Below are positions 49,636 through 60,163 of a DNA stretch of 64,000 nt, in pieces; the first letter of the stretch is position 1, and each line of letters opens with the position of its first letter. Below the pieces are notes generated by a model. The model ran no database searches. It worked only from the letters and a program-made list of their open reading frames with translations, and had not been told where the DNA came from. Source of the DNA: Eutreptiella sp. 'Long Island Sound 2002' (lineage: Eukaryota > Euglenozoa > Euglenophyceae > Eutreptiales > Eutreptiaceae); contig OZ038379.1 in assembly GCA_964036045.1 (NCBI GenBank), positions 185,234,642 to 185,298,641 of the forward strand. The letters run 5' to 3'. Position numbers and translations under genes: made by a program.

Positions 49636-51366
49636 TCAATGCAAATTAAGCAATGAACAAGAGCAAAGGCTACACAACGTAAGGACCACATATCCTATGT
49701 GTGTGTGCGCGTGCGCGTGTGTGTGTGTGTTGGCACGCCACATACATTGGGACTTTTTTAGCGCCTTCTTGCGCTTGACAGTTGCATTGCTGTGTTTGGT
49801 GTTCCACATGGCAGGCGTGGACCACCCTTGTCGCCACAATGCTTGCCCCAATCGGACCTTCTTCATCACCTCACGCAACCCCACTGGGCATTTGTAGCGG
49901 GGCCTGGAGGGCCTTCGCGCTACGATGGAGGTGTGAGGTTGATGCAAGTGCTCCCCACCTTCGCATGACACTGATAGAAGGTTCTTGTGGTAGCGGAGAT
50001 GAGGGGTGTAATGTTCGAAGAAGTAATGCATGGTTACACCAAACCTCCTTTTTGGCAAGTCGATGGCATGGAAAAGCTCATGGGCTTCTTTGCATTTTTG
50101 GTCTCGTAGATGAACATCACGAGGGGCCCATGATGTTATTTGAATACAAAGCTCCCTCATAAGGTCGAGGTACCTTTGCAGGGGATCTTGCAAGACCTGG
50201 CCTTTGTACTTGATGGTCAAATTGTCTGCAGTGGTCGGCAATAGTCTTTTGAGGGCACACCAAAATTCATCGTTCTCGAGGATTTCTTTTGTCAAAGAAT
50301 TGGATGGCATCCAATCTTTCTTGCCACAAGATTCGTTGAGTGGTGGGTGGTATGGGCATCTAGACAAATGTGCGGTGTAGATATCTTGCAAACCCAGCAT
50401 GTATTTGTTCGGCAAATGACGGCCCACCCAAATGTAAAATGCATGGATGACACCGTTGCCGATTGCATGATTGTTTGCATGATAAGGGTCGTAAATCAAA
50501 TTCTCTTGCCGCTTTAGAAGGCGGAGTAACCATTTCATCTTTGTGTCATATGAATCCAAAGTACGAAGTGGTTGGCGTTCATGGTCAGGATAACGAAAAT
50601 CCGGTTTGCCTGCCCAACATTTGACACAACAAAATGTGGCATTTGGTGCCGCAACGTTGGTGATGGCACGAAGAGCAGCATAGTCCAGGGTTGTACAGAA
50701 CTCTAGAGGGCCCCCATTCCAACCTGTATCCAACACATTCTCAAGTGCACGAGGCAAATCAATGGCATCCATATATGCGGCCGTGGTGACGTGACCATCT
50801 CCATCTAAATATCTTCCAATGGGTGCTTGCATATCAACCGCATGGGGTTGCCTTGCGTCGGGGAGAAAGAAGCTAAGGAGCTGGCACTTAGATCGGCCAT
50901 AAAGCTCATTGGCGTCCCAGAACATACAAAGGCGTGGCTTAACCACATCAAGGGGGACAAGACCGTCACGATGGGCAAGGTGTAGATATAATGGTAGGAC
51001 CTGGTTGGGATCTAGGAAAGCCCCTTTCTGTGTCTCGGCTAGGTCAAGGTCCCTTGTTAAGTCTTGCTCCATGGCGGTAACTGCATTACGATACACGTCT
51101 TTATTGCCACGTGTCTTTGCAAACTCAGACCATGTATCAAAGGTGCTGAATTTCTTGAGAAGCACAGATTTGACGATTTCGGGATTTGATCGAACCCCAC
51201 GAATTCGATCTCGTTGAATCACCTTCTCAACAATCTTCCGAGTGGCCAGCATGTATTCACAACCCTCAATTCGTGCATTCTTCCGAATTTTCCATTGTTT
51301 CCACCGTCGTGTTTTTGGCGTACATTGCCAGATGGGTAGTCGTGGTCGGCCAGGTCCACGTGTCAT
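49636..51366 (-). CDS. candidate DDE transposase of element F (CMC/EnSpm type)
   Basis: 576 residues from ATG 51366. The start MTRGPGRPRLP carries an AT-hook (GRPR) for DNA binding. Catalytic candidates are D151 (MFWDANELYG), a CxxC pair at 247-250 (CVKC), D293 with H296/H300 (YDPYHANNH) and E469 or E472 (CEGGEHLH). The order D - CxxC - D+HxxxH - E is the published signature of the CMC (CACTA-Mirage-Chapaev) transposases, and the frame lies in a TIR element with CAC ends. The last ~40 residues (HTHTHAHAHTH) come from a GT microsatellite, so the true end may be an earlier splice donor (GTATGT near 49752). Family assignment is inference from motifs; frame integrity is seen. Confidence 0.6.
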   Translation of the reverse strand: MTRGPGRPRLPIWQCTPKTRRWKQWKIRKNARIEGCEYMLATRKIVEKVIQRDRIRGVRSNPEIVKSVLLKKFSTFDTWSEFAKTRGNKDVYRNAVTAMEQDLTRDLDLAETQKGAFLDPNQVLPLYLHLAHRDGLVPLDVVKPRLCMFWDANELYGRSKCQLLSFFLPDARQPHAVDMQAPIGRYLDGDGHVTTAAYMDAIDLPRALENVLDTGWNGGPLEFCTTLDYAALRAITNVAAPNATFCCVKCWAGKPDFRYPDHERQPLRTLDSYDTKMKWLLRLLKRQENLIYDPYHANNHAIGNGVIHAFYIWVGRHLPNKYMLGLQDIYTAHLSRCPYHPPLNESCGKKDWMPSNSLTKEILENDEFWCALKRLLPTTADNLTIKYKGQVLQDPLQRYLDLMRELCIQITSWAPRDVHLRDQKCKEAHELFHAIDLPKRRFGVTMHYFFEHYTPHLRYHKNLLSVSCEGGEHLHQPHTSIVARRPSRPRYKCPVGLREVMKKVRLGQALWRQGWSTPAMWNTKHSNATVKRKKALKKSQCMWRANTHTHAHAHTHIGYVVLTLCSLCSCSLLNLH

Positions 51367-51570
51367 TTTGCATACATATGACACAAACACCAATGCTAGT
51401 CGGAAGATTGATATGAAGGACATTTAGCGCGCGCGTGTGTGTGTGTGTGTGCGTGTGTACGTGTGGGGGGTGTGTGTGGGTGGGTGGGTGCGTGGGTGGG
51501 TGTGTACAACAATACACATTGGTAAAGGCAACCAGATGGTTCCGAAGAAACGTCCACTGCATGCACAAAC
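51367..51570. repeat. GT/CA microsatellite between F genes
   Basis: Contains (GT)n and TGGG-rich text at about 51429-51510 separating the transposase start from the last recognised exon of the next gene. No promoter motif was identified. Confidence 0.7.
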
Positions 51571-53874
51571 CTGCGGGGGTTTGGGTGGTGTGTCTTCGGC
51601 TTCATCGGTTCCGTTGCTTCTCACCGCCCCGCTTGATTCGGTTTTTGGCTGTGAAGGCACCAAACATTTTCTTCACCACAGCAATCAAAGAAGCCACACA
51701 CAAACAACGCGGAACTTAAATGCTATCATATTCCGCTGCATGCAACGCTCGCCAAGGATGCCCCATCAAGTGAAGGATCACACATGTGGGGGCGATTGAA
51801 ACTACCTTCGGCTTGGTTTCTTCCACACTTGCGTGGCCTTTCTCCGCCCCGCTTGCCTCATTGACACTTTTAGGCTGAAGAAACGCCAAATATTTCGTTC
51901 AACACAAACGACACGAATGTGGACCACCATCATGCGTTGCCGGCCAAGGATGCCCCCGGTTTCTATGAGTCAAACCCCTCAACAGGCAAGTAACTCCTCA
52001 TTGATGCATCATAGGCTATCAAGAAATGTGCCCCCCACCAACACCTCCGAATCGTGAAGAGCACGTGACACATGCACAATGACAAAGTAATACTCGGTAC
52101 CTGTGCCACGGTTGCATGAGCATTGGCCTCCTCCATGGCGTTGCTTTCCTTTGCTCGGTGGGACTCCAGGGTTGGCTAAAAGCAGACAATATATTCAACT
52201 CTGAATAATCATCTTAGTACACGAGCACATTCAACACGACAAAAGGGATGCTAGCAAAGTCAATACACATGTTGTTCTCAAGTCTGACGTGAAGAACCAT
52301 CTCAATCTATAGCAATTAGTGCTGCAAACATGACAACATGGCACGAAAAAACCTGTGGATCGTCTGCATCAACGGGTTTCTCTTTGCTTCCCACCCCCTC
52401 GGCTTCTGGTACACCAGCCCCAGGCACGGATGTTCCCGTCTTCGCCATGCTGCTTGCTCGAAATGCCCGCAAAACTGCTAGTACCAATCCCTACAAGTGG
52501 GCCATGAGAATCACTAGGACGAGGGCACCACGAGCAAACAAGAAAAGGTGCTAGCTCACCAATGCATAAGCTTAGCGGACGGTGCGGCTCTTAGACTATG
52601 TGACACTCCGTCCCATGAGATAGACATACCAATTGTTGTGTGTTCTTGTGGGATCCATCTTCTGTTGGCTCCGTGGTCCCGTGGGTGCCATCTTCTTTTG
52701 TCCCCATGTTGCTCGTTCCTTTTGTTTCTTGGCTGCTTTGTGCTTGTTGGTCGCTCTGGTCTTCCACCATTTGGGTGTTCTCACTTCTGGGCACTACTTC
52801 TTTTGGTTTCTTCAGACCCTACAAGTCAATCATGCAATGCAAGGAAGCATGAACACTGCTCGGAAATTGCAAATTGAGGTCGCGAGAGGCAGAAGCATAA
52901 GGACCTAAGATAATCAGAACTCAATCAATTTTTAAAGACGAGCACACATGTCAATGACAACATGATTCAAAGAGTGATGGCACCCGACTACATACCAATG
53001 ATACTGGAAGGAACGAGACATTCTTTGTATTGTCTGTGAACAATTTTTTCAGAGTCATGTTGCCTGCTGCACTTCGGTCGTCCAAGAGGCGGAGAATCTC
53101 ACTGATTGTTTTGTGTCCCGACGCAGGTACCGATAGGCAATTGGAGACCGAAACTAGATACGCCTTGCCCCGGGTGCTTGCTTGCTGGAAGAGCTTCTTG
53201 CGCTCCTCATGGCATTCAGACTCTTTGACCATCTGTGCCAAGGCTTCTGCGCTCACGTCTGGGCAAGTATTGGGCACAATCTTTTTGGTAAATTTTTTCT
53301 TCTTCTTTTGCTTCTTCTCTGCGTGTGTCTTCTTCTTCTCCTTGGTCTTGGTTTCCCCTTTCTGGTTTTCGTTCATGTTGCCATCAACCTCCAAGTCACC
53401 ATCGGAATCACTACTATCACTGCTGGACGCCTCGTGCTCATTGTCAGTGGGTGCTTCCGAGGGTACTGGCACATCCTCATTTATGATTATTGGTGCTTCG
53501 TATGGAGGGTCCGAGAGCACCTTGTCTTTCCCAAAACAATATGTTTCGCCATCGCGAAACCTGATCTTGAATTCTTTCCCAGGCGCAGGATTTTTGTGGT
53601 CGCAGACCATTCCCACCCAAAACATGATGTATCTGTTTTGGGTTGGGTTTCCATTTGCCTTCTCGTCTGCTTGGCCGCACAGCACAAACACCACATTGCC
53701 AACTGTCATTGATGCAGACATGGTTTCCATGTGTTTGTTGACCAACGCCTGAAGGTCCTCATCAACTTCATCCCACAAAACATAACCACTCTGGTTCAAA
53801 CTTGTCAGCTTTGGTACCTTTCCACATTCCTCGGGGAGTTCTATTGTAAAATTTTTCTTCTTTGCCGGGGCCAT
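51571..53874 (-). CDS. multi-exon gene of element F built of phase-0 exons (unknown function)
   Basis: Start ATG 53874 (MAPAKKKNFTIEL). Proposed exons, read leftward: 52996-53874, 52630-52818, 52353-52490, 52101-52175, 51806-51874, 51571-51648. Each is a multiple of three (293, 63, 46, 25, 23, 26 codons), opens after an AG acceptor (TGTAG, TTTAG, TTCAG, CACAG) and ends at a GT donor (GTATGT for the first two). Exon 1 has an acidic Ser/Asp run, a Lys-rich nuclear-localisation-like tract and a final helical region; later exons are Ser/Thr/Glu-rich and disordered. The last two exons begin alike (PKSVNEASGAEK, PKTESSGAVRS), suggesting exon duplication. I do not recognise a family. The 3' end is unresolved: it may stop soon after 51571 or splice into the transposase. 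Confidence 0.55.
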
Positions 53875-55490
53875 TTTGAAATCTCCCCTGTGAAATGGGT
53901 GTCATGAATCGACGATTAGATCAAGTAAACACGCCAAATCAACACCAAGTAAAAGCGACGTGAGCAAATGCAAAAGAAGGAACACATCACGTTTATCCAT
54001 CAGTGATGTCCGTTGATTCATGCCACCTCGTTGGCATTATGGTTGAAATGGCTGGCATGGTTGGCATAGTTGGCATGGGAACACCCAAAAATGGGCCCCT
54101 CTAAATGGAAAAAATTGCATTTCGGATAATGGAAGATGTATGAGTCGTGCACCTACCTCAGGCCTCACCCCCGTCATCCTCATCAACGCCTCCTTCACTT
54201 AGGTTCTTCCGGCCTCGAGGAGTCGTGACTCCCCCAGAGCTTCCCCCGAGATATTGGCAAGATATCCCACTCTGGGTTTAGTATCCTACTACCGGGCGTC
54301 ATCACGAGAGCGCCAGCCCTTGCTCCACCTCACAGTAGTTACGAATGCAAATGGGCACCTTGGGATACACATTATTTTCCACCGGAATCACCTTCGTGTT
54401 GGAATTGTTAAATTGGAATCAAAGAGTGCTACCGGATAGGGTTAACACTAGTAACACGAGCATCATACTTCGTCCTTCTCCGAGAATAAGGCTCCAAAAA
54501 TGGCCATGGAATCGTAATACCTAAAAATGGGCCCCTCAAAATGCAAAAAATTGCAAAAAAAGTTTTGCGGATAATGGAAGATGTATGAGTGGTGCACCTA
54601 CCTCAGGCCTCACCCCCGTCATCCTCATCAACGCCTCCTTCACTTAGGTTCTTCCGGCTTCGAGGAGTCGTGACTCCCCCAGAGCTTCCCCCGAGATATT
54701 GGCAAGATATCCCACTCTGGGTTTAGTATCCTACTACCGGGCGTCATCACGAGAGCGCCAGCCCTCGCTCCACCTCACAGTAGTTACGAATGCAAATGGG
54801 CACCTTGGGATACACATTATTTTCCACCGGAATCACCTTCGTGTTGGAATTGTTAAATTGGAATCAAAGAGTGCTACCGGATAGGGTTAACACTAGTAAC
54901 ACCAGCATCATACTTCGTCCTTCTCCGAGAATAAGGCTCCAAAAATGGCCATTTCGTGCCCAATATAGAGTCTCCGTGGGGTTTAGTTCCGTCAATTGTA
55001 TAGCCAAGAAGTGCAACAAAGTCATCTTACTTAATGTGTCCTACATAAGAACTACATGGCCACCTCTTCCAAGGTGCTGGGTGGCATAGTATGAGCCCTT
55101 TATGCAAAAAAGAAGGCCAAAAAGGCTCAAAAACGGCTTAATTTCGTCAAAAATCCACTGGGAGGTTGGATCTGGGGAAATTTGAATAGTCACATCTAGA
55201 GATGCGCTACGATCAATACTATTTAGTAATTCACCGCTACTCTCCCAGTGGCAGATTTTGCGAAAATGGCATTTCTTTGACTTTCATTTTGCGGCGATCG
55301 GTGCCGCGGCAGTTGCATGCGGGTACAGTCCGGCTCTGGCGATGGAACTCAAACCACAGTGATTTGGGCAGCAAGAAATTGACGATTATTTTCCAGATTT
55401 TCTCGACAGGCACATCAGCACTGATTATTGGAATTCGAAAATTGTGCATTTCCGAATTTACAGACAAATTGGAATTTAAAAACCTATGTG
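53875..55490. repeat. right subterminal region of F with 445-bp direct repeat
   Basis: Two tandem copies (about 54081-54520 and 54521-54960, period 445) share GATAATGGAAGATGTATGAG, CCCGAGATATTGGCAAGATA and GCTCCAAAAATGGCCAT with few differences. A 60-codon frame occurs in both but shows no domain. From 54960 to the TIR the DNA is unique with short GGCCAAAAAGG-type motifs echoing the left minisatellite. It would also contain the promoter for the leftward gene starting at 53874, which I could not locate. Confidence 0.8.
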
Positions 55491-57554
55491 GAGTGTTGGT
55501 CCAGGTATTGTTTTCCCTACCTATCTGTCTACTACAAGGAGGGGTGGCCAAAAGCTATGAAGGCATGCAAAACGCCTGTTTGCTATGTGGCCAAAAACAA
55601 TAACCTAACCACTGTCACAGCCCACCAGCCCAGCTAAAATTGCAGGAAAAGGGTGGGACAGTGACACGCCCCCTACAGGTCCTACACACCCTACAGTGGC
55701 ACCATCCTGGTGGGCGAGCACTGGGCAACTGGCTCTAGCCCCCACTCAGGACTACCACTCCTACACGCACACTCTACTTGGCGTTGCGGAGGTGAAGTTC
55801 TCATGGGTCCTAACGACCCTCCTGTGAAAAGGACGAGAGAACACAGCGCTTCTAAGCAGCTGTGGCCTAACAGGGGACGCCACAACGCGTTTCCCCTGCT
55901 AGGGCTTGGAGGGAAGGGGTGCTCTCGTTGCGTGCACAGCGCAGATGTCGTTGAGGTCGAACTGTCCTCGCCGGTACTGGCTGAGGCACAGTGATATGAT
56001 TTGTGATCAGCGCCCCTGTTTTGCTGGGGCAGAAAAATGGTAGCCGCCGAAGGCAGCTGCTGCGTGCACCAATCACCCTAACCTCTCCCACCTGTACAAA
56101 AGAGGCAGATGAAGGGGCGTTTGCGACTGTGGAACCAAGCCACACTCCAGGTATTATACCCTTCTCAGTGTGACCTATAATACGCTGTTCGCAAACACGC
56201 TGCAGATGCAGCTACCCCTGTCAAGCAAGCAAGCTTTAAGAAACTCCTCGGGTTCTCTTAAAGAACGTACCGAGGAGCCTCTGGGTAACCTAAACAAGGT
56301 TTACCGTGCGCAATTCGCGTGGCCTACCCTTTAATGCATCATGTGCACGCAGGGAAGGGAGGCTTAACCACAGACTCAACCAGGAGGTGAGCTCCTCCTG
56401 GGCTAACCTACCTTACTCACCATGCATCGTGTGAATGCCGCATTGAAACGAACACAAAACAAACCTAAGCGTTTTAAGCAACTCAACTTGAACGCTACGG
56501 CCGCACACGTACAAACGCTTACCTGTGAAGAAGGAAACAAGGGTGGATTAGGGATACAGGTGAAGCGATACAGCGTGTGGATGCCTAGATTAGGCACATG
56601 CATCGCGAGCACAGCGCATATTCTAACCCTACGTGCGCGCTGCGCGCTCCATTCGCATCACATACCTTTCACTCCTGCTTTCACCTGTGCAGAGCACGAG
56701 AGATGAACACCCGACCCCCCAACGAGCACAGCGTTAACAACCCTAACGTTTTGACGGAGCAACCAACACGAACGCAATGCGTGAGTGTGAAGTGACACAG
56801 ACATACCTGAGAGACGGGTTGTTGAACTGCTCTGTGGTGCGGGCTGATTTTGAATACTTTACTCTGAAGTTTATAAAAATTTTGATGCAACTGTGCAAAA
56901 ATTTTCTTTAAAACTTAAAAAAACTACGGCTCATACCTTCTTTTCCAAAAGCCGTTTTCGCTTGCGCAACCCTTTTCTTGGCGTCCGCTTCGTTTGCGCT
57001 TGTCTGCGACTTTAAGTTATGTATAAAAATGACGATTTCCCGCGTGGTTTCGTCGATTTTCAACGATTCCACTTGCTGAATCGCAACCCCTTCCGCAAAA
57101 CCGCAGGAATCACTCCCTGCTGGTTCCATTTTCTATTTTTTCCAGCTCCTGGGGGTTTGTGTCCTCCATTGGGAGTATTGCTCCGCCCTGGCCCTTGGTC
57201 AGGACGTTTACTAAAACGCTGTTTATACGGCGATAACCGTCCGCATTAGAGCATTCGACTGTACCCTAGTGGACAGACACATGTGCTCTGGACAGGGAGT
57301 CCTGGGTTCAATTCCCACTGCACCCACACTTTTTCCAAAAGTTTTCGCCTCACGCCGGCGACTTTTGAGGAATGCCCCTTCGAAGGGACATCATTCACGG
57401 TACATTACACTGTTTTTCAAGGGTCCCTACAGTGTGATAGGCTTCTATGAAGTGATGAGAATATTTTGGTGAGTTTAATGAATTTTTTTGAGGTAATTTT
57501 GGGAATATTTGAGCCTTTTTCCTTGGTCCTACTAGCTTGATCGACTAGTACTCC
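55491..57554 (+). other. element A 3' region, part 2
   Basis: 55491-56336 matches 23985-24810 of element C, including the conserved hairpin (56244-56277). 56340-57554 is A-specific, noncoding as far as I can see, with a tRNA-like segment at 57244-57326. A and C therefore share an ~1 kb 3' module, which suggests conserved function in the family. Confidence 0.8.
57244..57326 (+). other. tRNA-like segment in element A 3' region
   Basis: CCTAGTGGACAG (A-box-like) and GGTTCAATTCC (B-box, 57305-57315) with T-arm pairing TGGG/CCCA around TTCAATT. Acceptor pairing is poor. It shares CCTAGTGG and GTCCTGGGTTCAATTCC with the tRNA-like segment in the C and D LTRs, although A has it upstream of the LTR and not inside it. 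Confidence 0.45.
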
Positions 57555-57561
57555 AGGGGGG
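57555..57561 (+). other. polypurine tract of element A
   Basis: AGGGGGG abutting the 3' LTR. Confidence 0.75.
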
Positions 57562-58286
57562 AGTAAGAAAAAGTCACTGCCATGTCTTTCTTGGAGGGCT
57601 TGATCCAGGCTGAGCCCCCCTTAAAACCCTTTGTTGATGCTGAGACAAACTTAAGTGTTTTTATCTCTCTTTTGTGGCCTAAAGTACACTTTCTCAAAGT
57701 AACTAGGGTTGTGACCCTAGCCCCCCCATGAAGTTCACCCCTACCACTCAACTGAGCGGAGGTACCTTCCTTCATGGAGGTCATACCAAAATAAATCAGG
57801 CATTCCATGCTTATGGGCCTTGGAGGTTAAGCCTAAGTGGTCTCCCACCCCAAGACCCCTATACTCAATTGATTCTACCACTTATTGTGGTCCTGCTTTG
57901 TAACTGTTTCTGAATTCAGTTGCTTGGCCAAGTCATTTTCTGTGTGGTCCTGACATCTATGCCCCTCAGTCCTAACCAGCACCATTTCACCCAAAAGAGT
58001 GCACATGAAGTGCCTATTGCAACCTCTGAGGCTAGAGTCTGACCAATTTTCATATACAACCTTTTGCTTTATCCATTTGTGATTGAATCTATGTTCATAT
58101 ACCTGCTTTGTCTATCTGCAGCCCTTCTGTGTTACACTGGATTCCAAAACCAATCATTGATTTCATTGATTCGATCCATATTCAGTCCTTGCTCTACTTG
58201 CTGCTTTGGTTTGGGGTTTTCCACTACAAAACCAACTTGCAGGAATACATCAAAAGACCTAGGGCATAATTCAAGGACATCTTTCT
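57562..58286 (+). repeat. 3' LTR of element A (725 bp)
   Basis: Same length as the 5' LTR with three substitutions, one changing TATAAAA to TATACAA. It is followed by the second CCTAG copy (58287-58291) and then element D gag in frame. Confidence 0.95.
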
Positions 58287-58291
58287 CCTAG

Positions 58292-59727
58292 CGGCGCTGT
58301 ACCTTCGGAGCCCTTACATGGGCCAGTGGAAGTGGCTGAGGACTCGCTGGATGGACTCCAGACGGCCTTCAGGGCCCTCACAGTCGAAGAGGTGATGGTC
58401 ACTCAGCCTGTGAAGAGGAAGAGAGAGAGCGAGAAGGATGCTGGAGAAGAAGCCGACGAAGGAGAGGAACAAGGGCAAGACCTGACGAATGACCCTACCT
58501 TCGAAGGCGCACCAAGCGCTTCTGCCCTCCACGCATCACCCTCTCCTTTAACCACCACACTCCCAGCCGCTGCAACATCCAGTCCCATAACCAACCCGCC
58601 TATGGCAGAGGGCACAGGCTTTACTGGCATGCCTCCCTACCCCGCCTATGGTATGGGCCCACCTACCACTGCGCTCCCTGAGGCAACTACTGCCAGTGAG
58701 CCGGTGGCTTCCAGCTCTGCGCCGCGATGGTATGCGGCTGAATATCCCCATCCACTACCCGCTACTGGAACCTATGTGGATGTTCCTGGGTATGCACCTG
58801 GGTATGCAACCTTGAGTGGGTTGAGGAGAGGACCTGAATCTCTTGGTGGCAGGAGTAGAGGATCGGGAAGATCCTCCAACAGGTCCCTGACGCGGTCGGA
58901 GATCAACGAGGTGCTCCGAGGAGCCACTTCAAAAATCGTGGGCGACCTCACTCAAGAAATCCGAGCGAAACTGGAGCCCCTGATGATCCCGCCCCAAGCG
59001 TCACCTACCACGGTGGGAATGTCACCCCACCGAGTTCAGGCCAACCACCTGGCGGCAGGGTTGACAAACACCCCGGGGAGCCTGAGGAGTCGACCGATGC
59101 CGACTCCTGCAGCTATACCGAGAAGTCCTTTCGTACTGAGAACGGCCCAGCCGCCCTACAGCCACGTGACGAACTCTACGAGGGCCGAGCTGGACCGGCT
59201 GGGGCTGACAGCCTTAAGGGCAATGGTGGACGTGGAGCCTTATGGCTCTAGTGATCTAGGCGGAGACCCCTCCGATGACGAGCCGCCATCGATGACTTCT
59301 ACTTCGTCCTCGGAGGACGATGACCCGGAGGACCCCGAGGACCCAAAGGGGAAGAAGAAGAAGAAGAAGAAGAAGAAGACCCGACGCCCTGAGGGACGCA
59401 GGTCTCAGGAGGCGAAGGCTATTGCCACCTCCAAGATCGTGGTGAACCTGCCTGAGTTCACAGGCAAGGACCTCAGCGAGTTCGCTGAGAATTTTGGCCG
59501 GTTTCTCCGATTGACCGGCCAAACCCACGCTAGTGGCCGAGTCAAGTGCGATCTGCTCCTGCAGTGCTGCAAGACCAAGTACCTGGAGAAGCAGGTCAGG
59601 CAGATCGTGACTATCTCCGCCACCTTTGCCGATGTTTTGGTTGCCCTAGAGAGGCAGTACCCGACCTACGAAACCGACCTCTCCATCAGGGCCGAGATCC
59701 AGAACCTGCCCGTGCTGCCCAACAACC
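58292..59727 (+). pseudogene. Gag of element D, segment 2
   Basis: Resumes at the codon split by element A (GAVPSEPLHGPVEVAEDSLDGL; C has AVPSVEPLHGPMDTAEDSLDGL). It includes the Pro-rich region, lysine run (about 59350-59378) and most of the capsid (VNLPEFTGKDLSEFAENFG ... IQNLPVLPNN). It is cut at 59727 by element E; with E present the frame stops two codons later. Joined to 62474 it stays in register. Very similar to C gag. Confidence 0.92.
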
Positions 59728-60071
59728 TGTAATGGGCACATGCATGCACAGGGCAGGTGCACACACGCACAGCAGGTACAGCGCGCGCACACAGCAGTAG
59801 CACTCGCAGATGGTGTATTGTATGTCTGCTTGATTGATTGTTATCAATGCAATCGAGATTAGGACTGCCCGTTGGTGTTATTCGACAACCCACACATGTA
59901 CTTATATCGTCCATGCAGACAATCATGTGATCGGATTTATTTGTCGTTTGGACAAGCCTAACAATCGTCTTCATGGTCCTGTGTATGCCTGCTGCAACGT
60001 GTGCTCCATATCTGGTGATATTGTCGACAAAACCTTTTCTGCAGCACGGGATTTTGGGCGTAGGGCTAACA
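59728..60071 (+). repeat. 5' LTR of element E (344 bp)
   Basis: TG...CA termini; differs from the right LTR at TGTAA(TG/AA)GGC and CAGG(T/C)ACAG. CA-rich first 80 bases. No clear TATA box. Confidence 0.94.
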
Positions 60072-60163
60072 AAACGACAAATTTCTGATCGCAGCGCCAG
60101 TGGAGTGCATTTTGCAGCCTGAGGTACTTGAGGCGTGTGGTGGGCTTCCGAGTGTCTGGCAAG

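Larger units (their letters stand above)
44429..55490 (-). mobile_element. element F: 11 kb EnSpm/CACTA-like DNA transposon
   Basis: Perfect 16-bp terminal inverted repeats CACATAGGTTTTTAAA (44429-44444) and its complement (55475-55490), flanked by a 2-bp duplication GA (44427-44428, 55491-55492). The empty site is visible in element C at 23983-23985 (CCCAGAGTGTT). Ends starting CAC, a 2-bp TSD, long subterminal tandem repeats at both ends and two or three internal genes are all typical of EnSpm/CACTA elements. All genes read leftward. The superfamily is inferred from these traits plus transposase motifs; the boundaries are seen directly. Confidence 0.85.
11771..58286 (+). mobile_element. element A: Ty3/gypsy retrotransposon, split by C, B and F
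   Basis: Two 725 bp LTRs (11771-12495 and 57562-58286) differ by only three substitutions by eye and are flanked by the 5-bp target duplication CCTAG (11766-11770 and 58287-58291). Gag is at 12574-14748 and pol is in three pieces (14749-15423, 26869-30269, 43184-43892). Insertions are C (15424-26863), B (30270-43179) and DNA transposon F (44429-55490). Without these and their duplicated target bases A is about 11.1 kb, close to the 11.4 kb of C. A nonsense codon at 43611 and the insertions make this copy defective. Confidence 0.95.

Noticed and set aside
49566-49755. Intron joining the transposase (donor GTATGT near 49752) to the poly-Q frame (acceptor CACACAG before 49566)
   Set aside because: The phases do not match: the join gives a stop codon at the junction, so I kept two separate genes, though another donor may exist.
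59728-60163. Frames within the E LTR and leader (both strands)
   Set aside because: The same frames recur in the right LTR because the DNA is duplicated; no motif or coding signal.
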